Assembly: GCF_003261575.2 (NCBI RefSeq)
Contig: NZ_CP036175.1
Coordinates: 5,270,001-5,334,000, forward strand
DNA from: Klebsiella huaxiensis
Lineage (GTDB): Bacteria; Pseudomonadota; Gammaproteobacteria; Enterobacterales; Enterobacteriaceae
Length of the DNA: 64,000 nucleotides
Reading direction: 5' to 3'
The notes beneath the pieces are model-generated. The model was not told where the DNA came from, did no database searches, and was given only the letters and a program-made list of their open reading frames with translations. The position numbers and the translations under genes were made by a program. The first letter of the stretch is position 1; the number at the start of each line of letters is the position of its first letter. This document shows positions 51,973 through 60,776 of this stretch, in pieces.

Positions 51973-52515
51973 ATGAAAGGAAAATTAGCTGCTGTAGCAT
52001 TTTTTACCACAATGGGAGTTGCTTCATCTGTAATGGCTCAGGATGGCAAAGTTGATTTCACCGGTAAAATTATTGAAGCTGGTTGCGTGGTCGACAGTAC
52101 TGTTGCAAATCCACAAACTGTAAAACTGGGTGAAGTCGCTAAGACTGCTTTTGCAGGCGCTGGCGATACTGCGGCTACCACCGAATTCACTCTGGTATTA
52201 AGCGGTTGTCCTGATACCCTTCTGGGTAAACCTGTTTCTGTGAAATATGACGGTACGCCGGACACTATCAACAATGATTACGTACAGTTAACCGGCTACG
52301 GTACTGCTGGTATCGCAAAAGGTGTTGCTATCCAGCTCCTGAATGCCGACAGTTCTGCATTGCCACTGGGTTCAGCATCTAAAGCCACCACAATCAACGC
52401 TGATGCGGCTGAAAACACTAACCTCAACTTCTTCGCTCGCTATATCGCGACTGAAGCAACAGTGAGTGGTGGTGATGCAAACGGTAGTGTGAACTTTACT
52501 CTGACTTACAACTAA
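51973..52515 (+). CDS. Major fimbrial subunit (FimA-like)
   Basis: A 180-residue precursor: signal peptide ending VMAQ, mature start near DGKVDFTGKIIEAGCVVD. Two cysteines (Cys in EAGCVVD and LSGCPD) form the subunit disulfide, and the C-terminal penultimate tyrosine motif (NFTLTYN) is the chaperone-recognition strand. This is the typical pilin layout of chaperone-usher fimbriae. It is the first gene, separated from the chaperone gene by a terminator-like hairpin that probably gives excess pilin. The very AT-rich upstream region holds the promoter. Confidence 0.88.
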   Translation: MKGKLAAVAFFTTMGVASSVMAQDGKVDFTGKIIEAGCVVDSTVANPQTVKLGEVAKTAFAGAGDTAATTEFTLVLSGCPDTLLGKPVSVKYDGTPDTINNDYVQLTGYGTAGIAKGVAIQLLNADSSALPLGSASKATTINADAAENTNLNFFARYIATEATVSGGDANGSVNFTLTYN

Positions 52516-52554
52516 TTCGGACGGTCCCCTTTTCTTCCAAAACTGAAAGTCATT

Positions 52555-52582
52555 AAAGCCGGGAGCGCCCGGCTTTATTTTT
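52555..52582 (+). terminator. Partial terminator between major subunit and chaperone genes
   Basis: A perfect 9-bp stem, AAAGCCGGG / CCCGGCTTT with loop AGCG, is followed by ATTTTT. It sits between the pilin stop and the chaperone RBS, as in many fimbrial operons where it lowers downstream expression. Confidence 0.8.
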
Positions 52583-52595
52583 CGAGGAGACATGA

Positions 52596-53270
52596 ATGAA
52601 TAAATACATCCAGCTCATTGCCACAACACTACTGTTCACCATGTCATCCGCACAGGCTGGCATTATTGTAGGAGGGACCCGCGTTATTTATAACGGTGAT
52701 AAAAAGGAAACCTCGATTAGCGTCAAAAACCCAGATAAGTCATCTTATTTAATTCAGTCATGGAGCGATACCGGCGAACAAAGTAAAGACAAATCGCCGT
52801 TTATGGTTACCCCACCATTGTTTCGTTTAGGTGGGGGGCAGGAAAACACGCTGCGTATTATTCTCACTGGCGGTAGTTTGCCTGAAGATCGGGAGTCGCT
52901 TTACTGGATGAATATAAAATCAATCCCGGCAACCGAAAAAATGGAGAACGCCAACACACTGCAAATCGCGGTAAAAACCCGCATCAAATTAATATACCGT
53001 CCGCAGGCACTCACGCAACAACCGGAAAACGTCACTGGAAAACTTACCTGGCAGCGCAATGGTAGTAAGCTAACTGTCAATAATCCGACCGCCTATTACA
53101 TGAATTTCAGCACTGTGAAAGTAGGTACAAGTACGGTAAAGGATGCCACCTACGTTGCCCCAATGAGTTCGGCCATTTTTTCAATTCCCGCCGGTGCTAA
53201 TGGTAAGGTGATCTGGACCCTGATTAACGATTTTGGCTCCGTCGGGAACGAGCACCACTCGGGATTATAG
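52596..53270 (+). CDS. Fimbrial periplasmic chaperone (PapD/FimC family)
   Basis: A 224-residue precursor with a signal peptide ending SSAQA. The mature protein begins GIIVGGTRVIYNGDKKETSISVKNP, the conserved first strand of PapD-like chaperones. Hallmarks are VTPPLFRLGGGQENTLRI (G1-strand binding region) and the middle part YWMNIKSIPA, and the second domain has LTVNNPTAYYMNFS. It folds subunits and delivers them to the usher. RBS GAGGAG. Confidence 0.9.
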   Translation: MNKYIQLIATTLLFTMSSAQAGIIVGGTRVIYNGDKKETSISVKNPDKSSYLIQSWSDTGEQSKDKSPFMVTPPLFRLGGGQENTLRIILTGGSLPEDRESLYWMNIKSIPATEKMENANTLQIAVKTRIKLIYRPQALTQQPENVTGKLTWQRNGSKLTVNNPTAYYMNFSTVKVGTSTVKDATYVAPMSSAIFSIPAGANGKVIWTLINDFGSVGNEHHSGL

Positions 53271-53304
53271 CAACAACTGGTGATAGCGCCGAAAGGATAT
53301 CGGA

Positions 53305-55860
53305 ATGAATGCAGACGCATACAAAAAAAGAATGATACGCAGTCAAATCGCCTGCTTTATTACCTTGCAGTGTGCTCTATCTATTTTTAACACTGCCTTA
53401 GCTCGTGAATATTTCAACCCAGCTTTACTGGGTATCGACGGACCGGGAAAAGAGATTACCGACCTTTCAGCCTTTGAAGAAGGTGTCGGTCAGATGCCTG
53501 GCATCTATCGTGTGGATGTCATTGTCAACAAGACTTCTGTGGGCATACGCAACATTGATTTTATCATGCAAAAAGACACTAAGGGCAGCTCAATGCTACA
53601 GCCCTGCGTCAGTGTCGAAACGCTTGGTGAGTTCGGTATCAGTACAGAGCAATTTCCCCAATTAGCCGGGGCAGGTGAATGTGCAGACCTCGCGGCTATT
53701 CCGCAAGCCAGCGCGGAATTTGCCTTTGAACGCCAGCAGTTACTACTATCTATTCCGCAAGCGGCCATCAACAGCCATGCCCGCGGTTACGTTGCCCCGG
53801 AAAGACTCGACGAGGGGATCAACGCCCTGTCGCTGAATTACAATTTTTCCGGCGCGAATACCGAAGCGCGCCATAATGGTACATCCGACTCCGACAGTTA
53901 TTATCTGAATCTGCGGCCAGGGTTAAACATTGGACCGTGGCGCATTCGTAACTACAGCACCTGGAACCGTAACGTTAGCGGTAGCAGTGCCCAGGAAAGC
54001 TGGGATTCGTTATATACCTACGCCCAGCGTAATATTATTACCCTCAAAAGCCAGCTGACACTGGGTGACAGCACTGCACCATCGGATATGTTCGACAGCG
54101 TACCGTTCCGCGGTGCACAACTGGCATCCGACGATGACATGTTGCCTGATAGTCTTCGCGGCTACGCGCCAGTGGTTCGTGGTATTGCACGCACTAATGC
54201 CCAGGTGATTATTAAGCAGAATGGCTACACCATTTACCAGAGCTACGTCTCCCCTGGTGCGTTTGAAATCACCGATATGTACCCGACCGGCAGCAGTGGC
54301 GATCTTGATGTGACCATCAAAGAGGCTGATGGCAGCGAACAGCACCAGACCGTGGCGTTCGCTTCTTTACCCGTCTTGCAGCGTGAAGGTCGGTTGAAAT
54401 ATAGCCTGACCAGCGGGCAGTATCGCCCGTACCAGGGTGATATTGACAAAGAAATATTCACTCAGAGCACCGTAATTTACGGCCTGCCAGCAGGATTTAC
54501 GCTGTATGGAGGTGCCCAGTTTTCACAGCACTACCAGTCCCTGCTCTCTGGCGTGGGTAAAAACTTCGGTACTCTCGGGGCTGTCTCTGTTGATGGTACT
54601 CAGGCCTGGTCAACGCAAAAGGATCAAGACAAAGAAAGCGGCCAGTCCTGGCGTATTCGTTACAGTAAAAACATTCTCGAAACCGGCACCAATATCTCCA
54701 TCGCCGGCTATCGGTATTCAACCTCCGGTTATTACACTCTTTCAGAAGTACTGGATACCTGGCGTGACGATGAGTGGCGAAACAATAACGATCGCCGCCG
54801 CAACCGGGCTGAGTTCCAGCTCAATCAGAATATCGGTGAAAATCTTGGTTCACTGTCTCTTAACGCCATGAGCGAAGATTACTGGAACAGTGACAGGAAG
54901 ATGCGCTCCATTGGCGTGGGTTACAGTAATAACTGGGCCGGGGTGACATACAACCTCAACTACAGCTATAACCGCAATACCACTGACAGTGACAACAGCA
55001 ATAAAATCTACGATGAAGACCAGGTCTTCTCGCTGAGCATAAACATCCCGCTCGACCGTTGGTTAAGCAATAGTTATGCCACCTACAATCTGAATACCAG
55101 CAAGCGTGGAAATACCAGCCATACCATCGGGTTAAACGGGTCTGCACTGGAAGACCGCAACCTGAACTGGAATATCCAGCAGAGCGAAACTGACCACGGT
55201 GAAGGTAATGGTGGCTATGCCAGCCTCGATTATCAGGGTACCTACGCGCGAGTGAATACCGCCTGGAGCTACGACCACGACCAGAAACGCGTTAACTACG
55301 GTGTTGAAGGCGGCATGGTGGCCCACGCACATGGTGTGACATTGAGCCAGGCCCTGGGCGAGACGTCGGCACTGGTAGAAGCACCGGGGGCAGATGGAGT
55401 GACGGTCAGTAACCAGACCGGAGTCAAAACCGACTTCCGCGGCTACACCATTGTGCCTTACGTCACACCCTATCGTGAAAGCAAAGTGTCGCTGGATACC
55501 GAAACGCTGCCTGATGCTGCAGACGTAGAACTCACCTCCAGAACGATTACCCCAACTCGCGGCGCGATCGTGCGGGCACACTTTGATACCCATGTAGGTA
55601 AGCGCGTCCTGATGACGCTAATCCGCAGCAACGGCGAGACAGTCCCTTTTGGTGCGATGGTATCGTCTATTGATTCACCAAACCAAACCACTTCGATTGT
55701 TGGCGATCAAGGCCAGGTGTATCTGTCCGGTATGGCCGATAGCGGAACGCTCATGGCCAAATGGGGGACCAAAGAAAATGGGCAATGCCGTATTACATTT
55801 AAGTTACCTGAGACTACTCCTTCCAGTGGCGTAGTGGAAATAAATTCACTCTGCCAGTAA
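53305..55860 (+). CDS. Fimbrial usher (outer membrane)
   Basis: An 851-residue FimD/PapC-type usher. The N-terminal part carries the signal peptide and the N-domain (YFNPALLGIDGPGKEITDLSAF), which receives chaperone-subunit complexes. The long beta-barrel follows, with a plug region, and the C-terminal domains hold PFGAMVSS... and CRITFKLPE ending in a cysteine (EINSLCQ). Ushers assemble the fimbria at the outer membrane. RBS GAAAGGATATC. The gene follows the chaperone by 34 bases and is intact. Confidence 0.92.
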   Translation: MNADAYKKRMIRSQIACFITLQCALSIFNTALAREYFNPALLGIDGPGKEITDLSAFEEGVGQMPGIYRVDVIVNKTSVGIRNIDFIMQKDTKGSSMLQPCVSVETLGEFGISTEQFPQLAGAGECADLAAIPQASAEFAFERQQLLLSIPQAAINSHARGYVAPERLDEGINALSLNYNFSGANTEARHNGTSDSDSYYLNLRPGLNIGPWRIRNYSTWNRNVSGSSAQESWDSLYTYAQRNIITLKSQLTLGDSTAPSDMFDSVPFRGAQLASDDDMLPDSLRGYAPVVRGIARTNAQVIIKQNGYTIYQSYVSPGAFEITDMYPTGSSGDLDVTIKEADGSEQHQTVAFASLPVLQREGRLKYSLTSGQYRPYQGDIDKEIFTQSTVIYGLPAGFTLYGGAQFSQHYQSLLSGVGKNFGTLGAVSVDGTQAWSTQKDQDKESGQSWRIRYSKNILETGTNISIAGYRYSTSGYYTLSEVLDTWRDDEWRNNNDRRRNRAEFQLNQNIGENLGSLSLNAMSEDYWNSDRKMRSIGVGYSNNWAGVTYNLNYSYNRNTTDSDNSNKIYDEDQVFSLSINIPLDRWLSNSYATYNLNTSKRGNTSHTIGLNGSALEDRNLNWNIQQSETDHGEGNGGYASLDYQGTYARVNTAWSYDHDQKRVNYGVEGGMVAHAHGVTLSQALGETSALVEAPGADGVTVSNQTGVKTDFRGYTIVPYVTPYRESKVSLDTETLPDAADVELTSRTITPTRGAIVRAHFDTHVGKRVLMTLIRSNGETVPFGAMVSSIDSPNQTTSIVGDQGQVYLSGMADSGTLMAKWGTKENGQCRITFKLPETTPSSGVVEINSLCQ

Positions 55861-55873
55861 CGGGGATAACAAA

Positions 55874-56854
55874 ATGAATAAAAGTTTTTTAATTACTATT
55901 TTGCTCATTAGCAATTTATTATCGGCAACTACTGCACGGGCCGATTATATAAGCACTGTTGGTTACAAAGTAATGACATATGGCTTGTCTGGCTTCGATA
56001 TTCCAGCCACTGTAGGGGCGACAACAGAATGGCATGATAATAATTCAGTTATGTTCAATACTCTCTCCAGCAACGATCGAAGTTCCTTTTTTGAACTGGT
56101 GGTCGATGGTTCACAAACAGGAGATGGCGTGACCTGGAAGACCAGCAACCCTGGTATTGGCATTCAGTATAAGGCGGAGGTAACGTCACCTTTATTCTCC
56201 CCGGGAGAAAGCACTACTGCCCCTAATTATCGTTTAAATCTGACAGGGGGGAATGGAACAGATCGCACTGACTATTATCATCTCAGGTACCGTCTTGTCC
56301 GGTTGCTAGAAAAAGTCCCATCAGGAAAGATAACATCCTTACCCCGCATTACTCTGAATACCTACAACCCCACAGGGGCTGGCCCTGGCATGTTATCTGG
56401 GTTAGTTCTTTCCGGTATTGCCTCTCTCCCCAGGGTGGGCACCTGTGCTATCAATGCACCAACGGAAATTAAACTTGCACCATTGTATGGTAGTTCTCTG
56501 GTGAATGGTTCGCAAAACGTATCCGCTACGCAGAGTATTCAGCTAGTCAATTGCCCGGGGGCAATTGATAATATCAGCTATGTATTCCACGCAGTATATG
56601 GAACACATAACGCTGCAAGCGGCGTATTAAAAACTGAAACAGGTTCAGGTTATGCGCAGGGCGTATATATCCAGGTTCAAAACTCCGATGGTTCTGCTCA
56701 CACAGTTAATACAGATATAAATCTCGCAGGTTACGATGGTTCCGGAGATTACACTATTCCGGATTTCAAGGTTGCATATTTTATTGACGACGTTAACAGT
56801 GTGACAGCCGGTAAAGTAAAATCAGCAATTGAACTTCAGCTTCAGTATAACTAA
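55874..56854 (+). CDS. Fimbrial tip adhesin-like subunit
   Basis: A 326-residue precursor with a signal peptide (MNKSFLITILLISNLLSATTARA) and two-domain size. The N-terminal about 180 residues form a putative lectin domain (starting DYISTVGYKVMTYG), and the C-terminal pilin domain has its Cys (GTCAIN, LVNCPG) and the terminal beta strand ELQLQYN. That is the typical layout of a tip adhesin such as FimH. The receptor cannot be read from sequence. It is 13 bases downstream of the usher. Confidence 0.85.
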   Translation: MNKSFLITILLISNLLSATTARADYISTVGYKVMTYGLSGFDIPATVGATTEWHDNNSVMFNTLSSNDRSSFFELVVDGSQTGDGVTWKTSNPGIGIQYKAEVTSPLFSPGESTTAPNYRLNLTGGNGTDRTDYYHLRYRLVRLLEKVPSGKITSLPRITLNTYNPTGAGPGMLSGLVLSGIASLPRVGTCAINAPTEIKLAPLYGSSLVNGSQNVSATQSIQLVNCPGAIDNISYVFHAVYGTHNAASGVLKTETGSGYAQGVYIQVQNSDGSAHTVNTDINLAGYDGSGDYTIPDFKVAYFIDDVNSVTAGKVKSAIELQLQYN

Positions 56855-56859
56855 TCAAT

Positions 56860-57396
56860 ATGGATAAAAGTATGCAATCAATTATGAATAATAAGGCGTT
56901 AGTATTAATTCTGGCCTGCACAGGATTATTTTCTGCTACCAGTTCTGCCAACTCAGCAAATATTGACATCACAGGAACCGTTGTCGCTTCACCTTGTGTG
57001 GTTAACGCAGGCAATGAGTCCCTCGCGATTGACCTGGGCACCGCCATTCAGGCTGATAGTCTGAAAAACAATAACAGTACCAGTCCGTGGGTTGAAAAGA
57101 CGCTGGCGCTCACCAGTTGCCCGGCATCCACCACATCTTTTAGCGTGGTGTTTACCGGAACTGCCGACGACGATACGGATTTTTATAAAAATACCGGCAC
57201 CGCCACCAATCTGAAGATTGAACTGACGGATGAAAATGGTAACACCGCTTATAAAAATGGCGCCGCCCTGACTAATGTCGCCATCCCCAACACCCACGCC
57301 TATGACCTGAAACTACGCGCCCGCGTGATGTCGAAAGGCAACGTGATGCCGGGTACCATTGAGGGACAGGTGCAGGCAACATTCACCTACCAGTAA
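56860..57396 (+). CDS. Minor fimbrial subunit 1
   Basis: A 178-residue pilin-like protein. The signal segment (ALVLILACTGLFSATSSA) precedes NIDITGTVVASPCVVN. The cysteine pair (SPCVV and TSCPAS) and the C-terminal strand QVQATFTYQ are typical. It lies 5 bases after the adhesin gene and overlaps the next gene by one base, so the three are cotranslated. Likely an adaptor or tip-fibrillum subunit. Confidence 0.85.
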   Translation: MDKSMQSIMNNKALVLILACTGLFSATSSANSANIDITGTVVASPCVVNAGNESLAIDLGTAIQADSLKNNNSTSPWVEKTLALTSCPASTTSFSVVFTGTADDDTDFYKNTGTATNLKIELTDENGNTAYKNGAALTNVAIPNTHAYDLKLRARVMSKGNVMPGTIEGQVQATFTYQ

Positions 57397-57935
57397 TGCA
57401 GGACAAGACAATGGCGCAACAGATAAGCAAACGACTCCTCACTTTGGTCTGTCTATGGGCAGTCAGCGTTATTCACTCCGTTCAGGCAGCAGATATTAAT
57501 CTTAGCGGTACTGTAGTCGCTTCTGCCTGTACCGTAGATACAGATACGAAGGAACAGACAGTAACGTTCCAACAGGCACGCGCCGTTGATTATCCTGATA
57601 TTGGTGATACCAGTGAATGGCAGGACTTTGAACTGACACTTTCTTCCTGCCCGGTATCAACAACCCAGGTAACAGCCCTGTTAAGTGGTGATGCCGACAA
57701 TGATGATATAACGAAGTTTGCCAATACTCAGGGTAGTGCCACGGGTATGGCGCTACAAATTATGAAGCGCGACCATCTCACAGAAATATCACCAGAGGGT
57801 ACACTGGCAGTCGCGGTCGACAACACAACTCATAAGGCGGTATTCCCACTTTCTGCCAGGCTGTATACCCCGACAGGAGCAGTTACTGCAGGGGAATTCA
57901 AAACGATTGTTCAGCTTACGTTTACCTACCAGTAA
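57396..57935 (+). CDS. Minor fimbrial subunit 2
   Basis: A 179-residue pilin-like protein. The signal part ends near VQA, mature start ADINLSGTVVASACTVD, with paired cysteines (SACTVD and SSCPVS) and the C-terminal IVQLTFTYQ. Closely related in pattern to minor subunit 1, probably by gene duplication. It begins on the last base of the preceding gene (ATG within the TAATGCAG overlap). A strong terminator follows. Confidence 0.85.
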   Translation: MQDKTMAQQISKRLLTLVCLWAVSVIHSVQAADINLSGTVVASACTVDTDTKEQTVTFQQARAVDYPDIGDTSEWQDFELTLSSCPVSTTQVTALLSGDADNDDITKFANTQGSATGMALQIMKRDHLTEISPEGTLAVAVDNTTHKAVFPLSARLYTPTGAVTAGEFKTIVQLTFTYQ

Positions 57936-57944
57936 CGTTCCGCC

Positions 57945-57975
57945 AGTGCGTCTGAAAGACTTTTTCAGACGCACT
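57945..57975 (+). terminator. Terminator of the fimbrial structural operon
   Basis: A perfect 13-bp stem, AGTGCGTCTGAAA / TTTCAGACGCACT, follows the last subunit gene by 10 bases. It separates the structural genes from the regulator at 58156. Confidence 0.8.
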
Positions 57976-58155
57976 GTTAGTATGCACTTTTAAAAAGGTT
58001 TAAAACCAAACTTTACTAAAATGCACATTAACATTAAGCATTTATTTAACAAAAACAGTAGATTTGTTACCATTATAAAAGGTAATTACAACAGTAATCC
58101 ATCGTTTCCCTTGCCAGATTAAATAAATCAAAAAAAAATAGCAAATGGAGAAATT

Positions 58156-58824
58156 ATGATGCCAAAACAGAATAAGCACACCATAATCATTAGTAAAAAA
58201 CCAATCGTGCAGTTTAGTCTGAATAAAATCATTAGGGAGCAACTCTCTGATTACGAGATAAATTTACTTTCATCTATAGATGAATTAACCCAACTTCAGC
58301 TACGAAGAACAACGCTGGTGCTAGCCGATTTATCAGGCGAAATTGACAATCCGAGATTTTTTTTTGATAATTACCGTTCATTAATAATTCAGAATATGAA
58401 TGCACACTGGATATTTATAGTCAAAAATATCTATTTCCACTTAGCTATTGAGTTATTAATGAAACCAGAAACTACATTATTACTTGATAGCGCACCAGTA
58501 ACAGATTTAATTGAGGTGGTTTCTGCGTTCAGATTAATCCCTGGAGGGTCTGGAAAAATATCATTACCACATAAAAAAGGAGATGTTACTAAAGTAGAAA
58601 GAAAAATAGCGACACTGACTCCTTCTGAAGTTGAAGTATTAAGACTTTTTGCAAAAGGATGGGGAGGAAATCAAATCGCCGCTTTTTTGAAAAAAAGTAA
58701 TAAAACAATAAGTGCGCAAAAAAACAATGCTATGCGCCGTTTATCTTTGCACAATAATGCAGAGTTGTATGCATGGATTACCAGCACTGAGGGAGTGAAA
58801 TCACTGTATACCCATCGTCTTTGA
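58156..58824 (+). CDS. LuxR-type (RcsB/FimZ-like) fimbrial regulator
   Basis: A 222-residue protein with a C-terminal LuxR-type helix-turn-helix at about 150-215 (LTPSEVEVLRLFAKGWGGNQIAAFL... ISAQKNNAMRRLSL). The N-terminal part looks like a receiver-type fold in size but lacks a clear phospho-Asp motif; ADLSGEIDNPR replaces the usual acidic loop, so phosphorylation is doubtful. RBS GGAG. Such single regulators at the end of fimbrial operons (FimZ, FimW, BglJ-like) control the operon promoter. Low GC like its surroundings. Confidence 0.75.
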   Translation: MMPKQNKHTIIISKKPIVQFSLNKIIREQLSDYEINLLSSIDELTQLQLRRTTLVLADLSGEIDNPRFFFDNYRSLIIQNMNAHWIFIVKNIYFHLAIELLMKPETTLLLDSAPVTDLIEVVSAFRLIPGGSGKISLPHKKGDVTKVERKIATLTPSEVEVLRLFAKGWGGNQIAAFLKKSNKTISAQKNNAMRRLSLHNNAELYAWITSTEGVKSLYTHRL

Positions 58825-58840
58825 AGATGCTTGATTTCCC

Positions 58841-59047
58841 ATGAATAACTCCAATGCCATTAACATGAAAGTTGAACTTACTGAGAAACAGAAGGCTGCA
58901 ATTGAGCGCCTCCAGTACCACGCCGCTGGTTCGAAGTCGTGCGGATCGATTACAAGCACCGTCTGGTTCGAACGAAGAGACGACCAGCCAGGGAGCTACT
59001 TATCACCAGGAATATGACAAACTTCGAGCCTGATGATTGTCTGGGAT
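58841..59047 (+). pseudogene. Small transposase-like remnant at the right fimbrial repeat
   Basis: An ATG at 58841 opens a 58-residue frame (MNNSNAINMKVELTEKQKAA...) whose first part resembles the N-terminus of IS630-type transposases. It then loses sense and stops at 59015-59017. In another frame the following DNA reads RRWFEVVRIDYKHRLVRTKR and ends LLITRNMTNFEPD, similar to the plus-strand peptide at the left repeat. This looks like a decayed mobile-element gene. Family uncertain. Confidence 0.4.
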
Positions 59048-59126
59048 TGGCTGAACGTTAACTTGAGTGTTTTTCATACAATTTTGTTGGCAGCGCCAAC
59101 AGAAATGTGCATTTTTTGAGCACATA
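59002..59126. repeat. Imperfect direct repeat, right copy, flanking the fimbrial operon
   Basis: Same orientation as 51117-51237 and about 80-85% alike by eye, sharing AATATGA, AACTTCGAGCCTGAT, GAGTGTTTTTCATACAA and TGTTGGCAGCGCCAACAGAA. The copies lie about 7.9 kb apart with the whole fimbrial operon and its regulator between them. Confidence 0.7.
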
Positions 59127-59264
59127 AGAGAATACATCAAATGAACAGTCACGTGCATGGGTAATAGAAATATGACAAAATGCTAAAAAGTAATGGACTC
59201 TCTCAATTAAAGAATCTGTAACTTACTATTTTTAAAAGTGATTTAGTTTTCAGGGACGTCATCA

Positions 59265-59621
59265 ATGCGATCTATTATCACATTTTTTATTTCAGGATCG
59301 TTGTGTTGCCTGATCCTATTATTCATGGTGGATGTTTTCCTTCCTGAAGGTTCTATAGCCCAAAAATTCAGTGATCAAGCTATAGCCTTATTGGGTGTAT
59401 CAGGTGCTATCGTCGCTGCGGTGGCGACCTGGCAGGCAGCAAAAGAGGCAGCTCGAAGTGCAAAAATCGCCCGTGAATCAATGGAACAATCTGCAGAGTC
59501 TGCCCGCCAAACTCTAGCAGAGACACAAAGATTTAATCGAAGGAGCAACTTCGAAAACCGATATGCTCTCCTACTTGCACAGCATAATAATTATCATGAT
59601 CAGGTCTGTAGGTTGACTTAG
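59265..59621 (+). pseudogene. Truncated AbiC-like phage-defence membrane protein
   Basis: A 118-residue frame with two N-terminal membrane helices (SIITFFISGSLCCLILLFM and IALLGVSGAIVAAVATW) and a coiled-coil-like part (QAAKEAARSAKIARESMEQSAESARQT). It ends in NFENRYALLLAQHNNYHDQV. That plan, two helices then a helix leading to an F-E-N-R-x-x-x-L-L-x-x-H segment, is the start of putative phage abortive infection (AbiC-type) proteins of about 300 residues. Here the frame stops at 59619-59621 soon after, so the C-terminal effector part is lost. RBS weak. Confidence 0.5.
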
Positions 59622-59670
59622 GTTGAGTGAAAAAGCGAGGAAAGCCTTGCGGATACTGGATTTCAGGCAT

Positions 59671-59694
59671 AAAAAAAGACGTCGATTGACGTCT
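59671..59694 (-). terminator. Terminator on the minus strand after the XRE gene
   Basis: On the minus strand AGACGTC-AATC-GACGTCT is followed by TTTTTT. It ends transcription of the minus-strand genes (XRE gene and upstream CP4-like genes). Confidence 0.75.
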
Positions 59695-59707
59695 ATTTAT
59701 ATACTTT

Positions 59708-59725
59708 TGGTGCGAAGGCCGCACC
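59708..59725. other. Possible tRNA-end-like island attachment sequence
   Basis: TGGTGCGAAGGCCG matches the reverse complement of the 3' end of leuX-type tRNA-Leu (TGGTGCCGAAGGCCGGACTC) except for one missing C, and then diverges. Such a sequence at the edge of CP4/P4-like DNA could be a decayed att site. The same bases also form a small hairpin (GGTGCG / CGCACC), so the match may be chance. Confidence 0.3.
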
Positions 59726-59837
59726 GCGATTCCTGACATAACCAATTGAAATAAATGAATTTATAAAAATAAGAGATCATGATGTATACTCACATATATA
59801 CTCAACGCGATTCCCTGTGAATACAGCTAGCTAAAAA

Positions 59838-60635
59838 CTATTCTTCATCTTCTTCCACAGGCTCCAGCGCGTCAAGTACGACTCGCACCATGGCAATAGA
59901 ACCAATGCGGATAAAAGCATCTTCTCCATCTTCGTCGGTTAGCATATAACGATCTGTGGTTTCAGGCTCGCAGTCCAGTTTTTCAAAGAACGCATTCAAC
60001 TGACCGATATCATCCGCCTCTTCGTTTTGCGGCGCATCAGGCTCAACGCTCAGCGGAATCACAGGGCCACCGTTCACCAAGGTGATATGGACATTAAAAT
60101 AATCGTCTTCATAGTCGTCTTCTTCTTCGCTCATGATGGGAGCAAAGCCATCAGACAGGAACTGATGAAATACCACTTCGCGCATATTTAACGCATAACG
60201 ATACTCGGAAGAATCAAGAACGAAGAAGCGCTCTGTGTTTGGAGCGTTTTTTTCCTGAAAATAATAATAAAACCTCCGCTTATCCGCAGCTGAAATGGGC
60301 AACAACAAATAGTCCTGCTGTCCCTGAAGCCAAAGCTTTACGGTCCAGAGACCGCTATCCATTTCAATACCACTTGTAACTATCGTCTCAAGATCTTCAT
60401 CAGTTTTACGGCACTTTTTGTGAAAGTCGTTAATCAACTGATCGCTTTCCGGGAATACGATATTTAAAGGCTTATCCAGGGCATTGCATATTGCCTGTGC
60501 AAGGCCTAGCTTTGCTGCGACCTTTCCGGTTTCGATACGCTGGATTTGCTGTTGGCTGGTGCCGACCATATACGCCAGCTCGCGCTGAGTGATCGACAGT
60601 TGGGTACGAAGCTGTTTGATATTGTTCTGTGTCAT
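59838..60635 (-). CDS. XRE-family DNA-binding protein with acidic C-terminal domain
   Basis: A 265-residue protein from the ATG at 60635 (an upstream in-frame start at 60698 adds a Cys-rich, unlikely N-terminus). Residues about 1-60 are a helix-turn-helix of the XRE type (LRTQLSITQRELAYMVGTSQQQIQRIETGK). The rest is an acidic domain with SEEEDDYEDDYFNVHI and a Glu/Asp tail (EPVEEDEE). No partner toxin is obvious beside it. It may regulate the neighbouring island genes. Family of the C-terminal domain not recognised. Confidence 0.7.
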   Translation of the reverse strand: MTQNNIKQLRTQLSITQRELAYMVGTSQQQIQRIETGKVAAKLGLAQAICNALDKPLNIVFPESDQLINDFHKKCRKTDEDLETIVTSGIEMDSGLWTVKLWLQGQQDYLLLPISAADKRRFYYYFQEKNAPNTERFFVLDSSEYRYALNMREVVFHQFLSDGFAPIMSEEEDDYEDDYFNVHITLVNGGPVIPLSVEPDAPQNEEADDIGQLNAFFEKLDCEPETTDRYMLTDEDGEDAFIRIGSIAMVRVVLDALEPVEEDEE

Positions 60636-60776
60636 GGTATCGCTCTTCTGATGAGATTGATGACAAGCATTAAAACACAAAAAAGCGTAAAAACACATTT
60701 ATGTGTTTAAGATGAAGGTTCGGTATAAGTGTGGAAGATTTGAAAGACCATTACCCAAAGCGAAGATCTTTTACAC

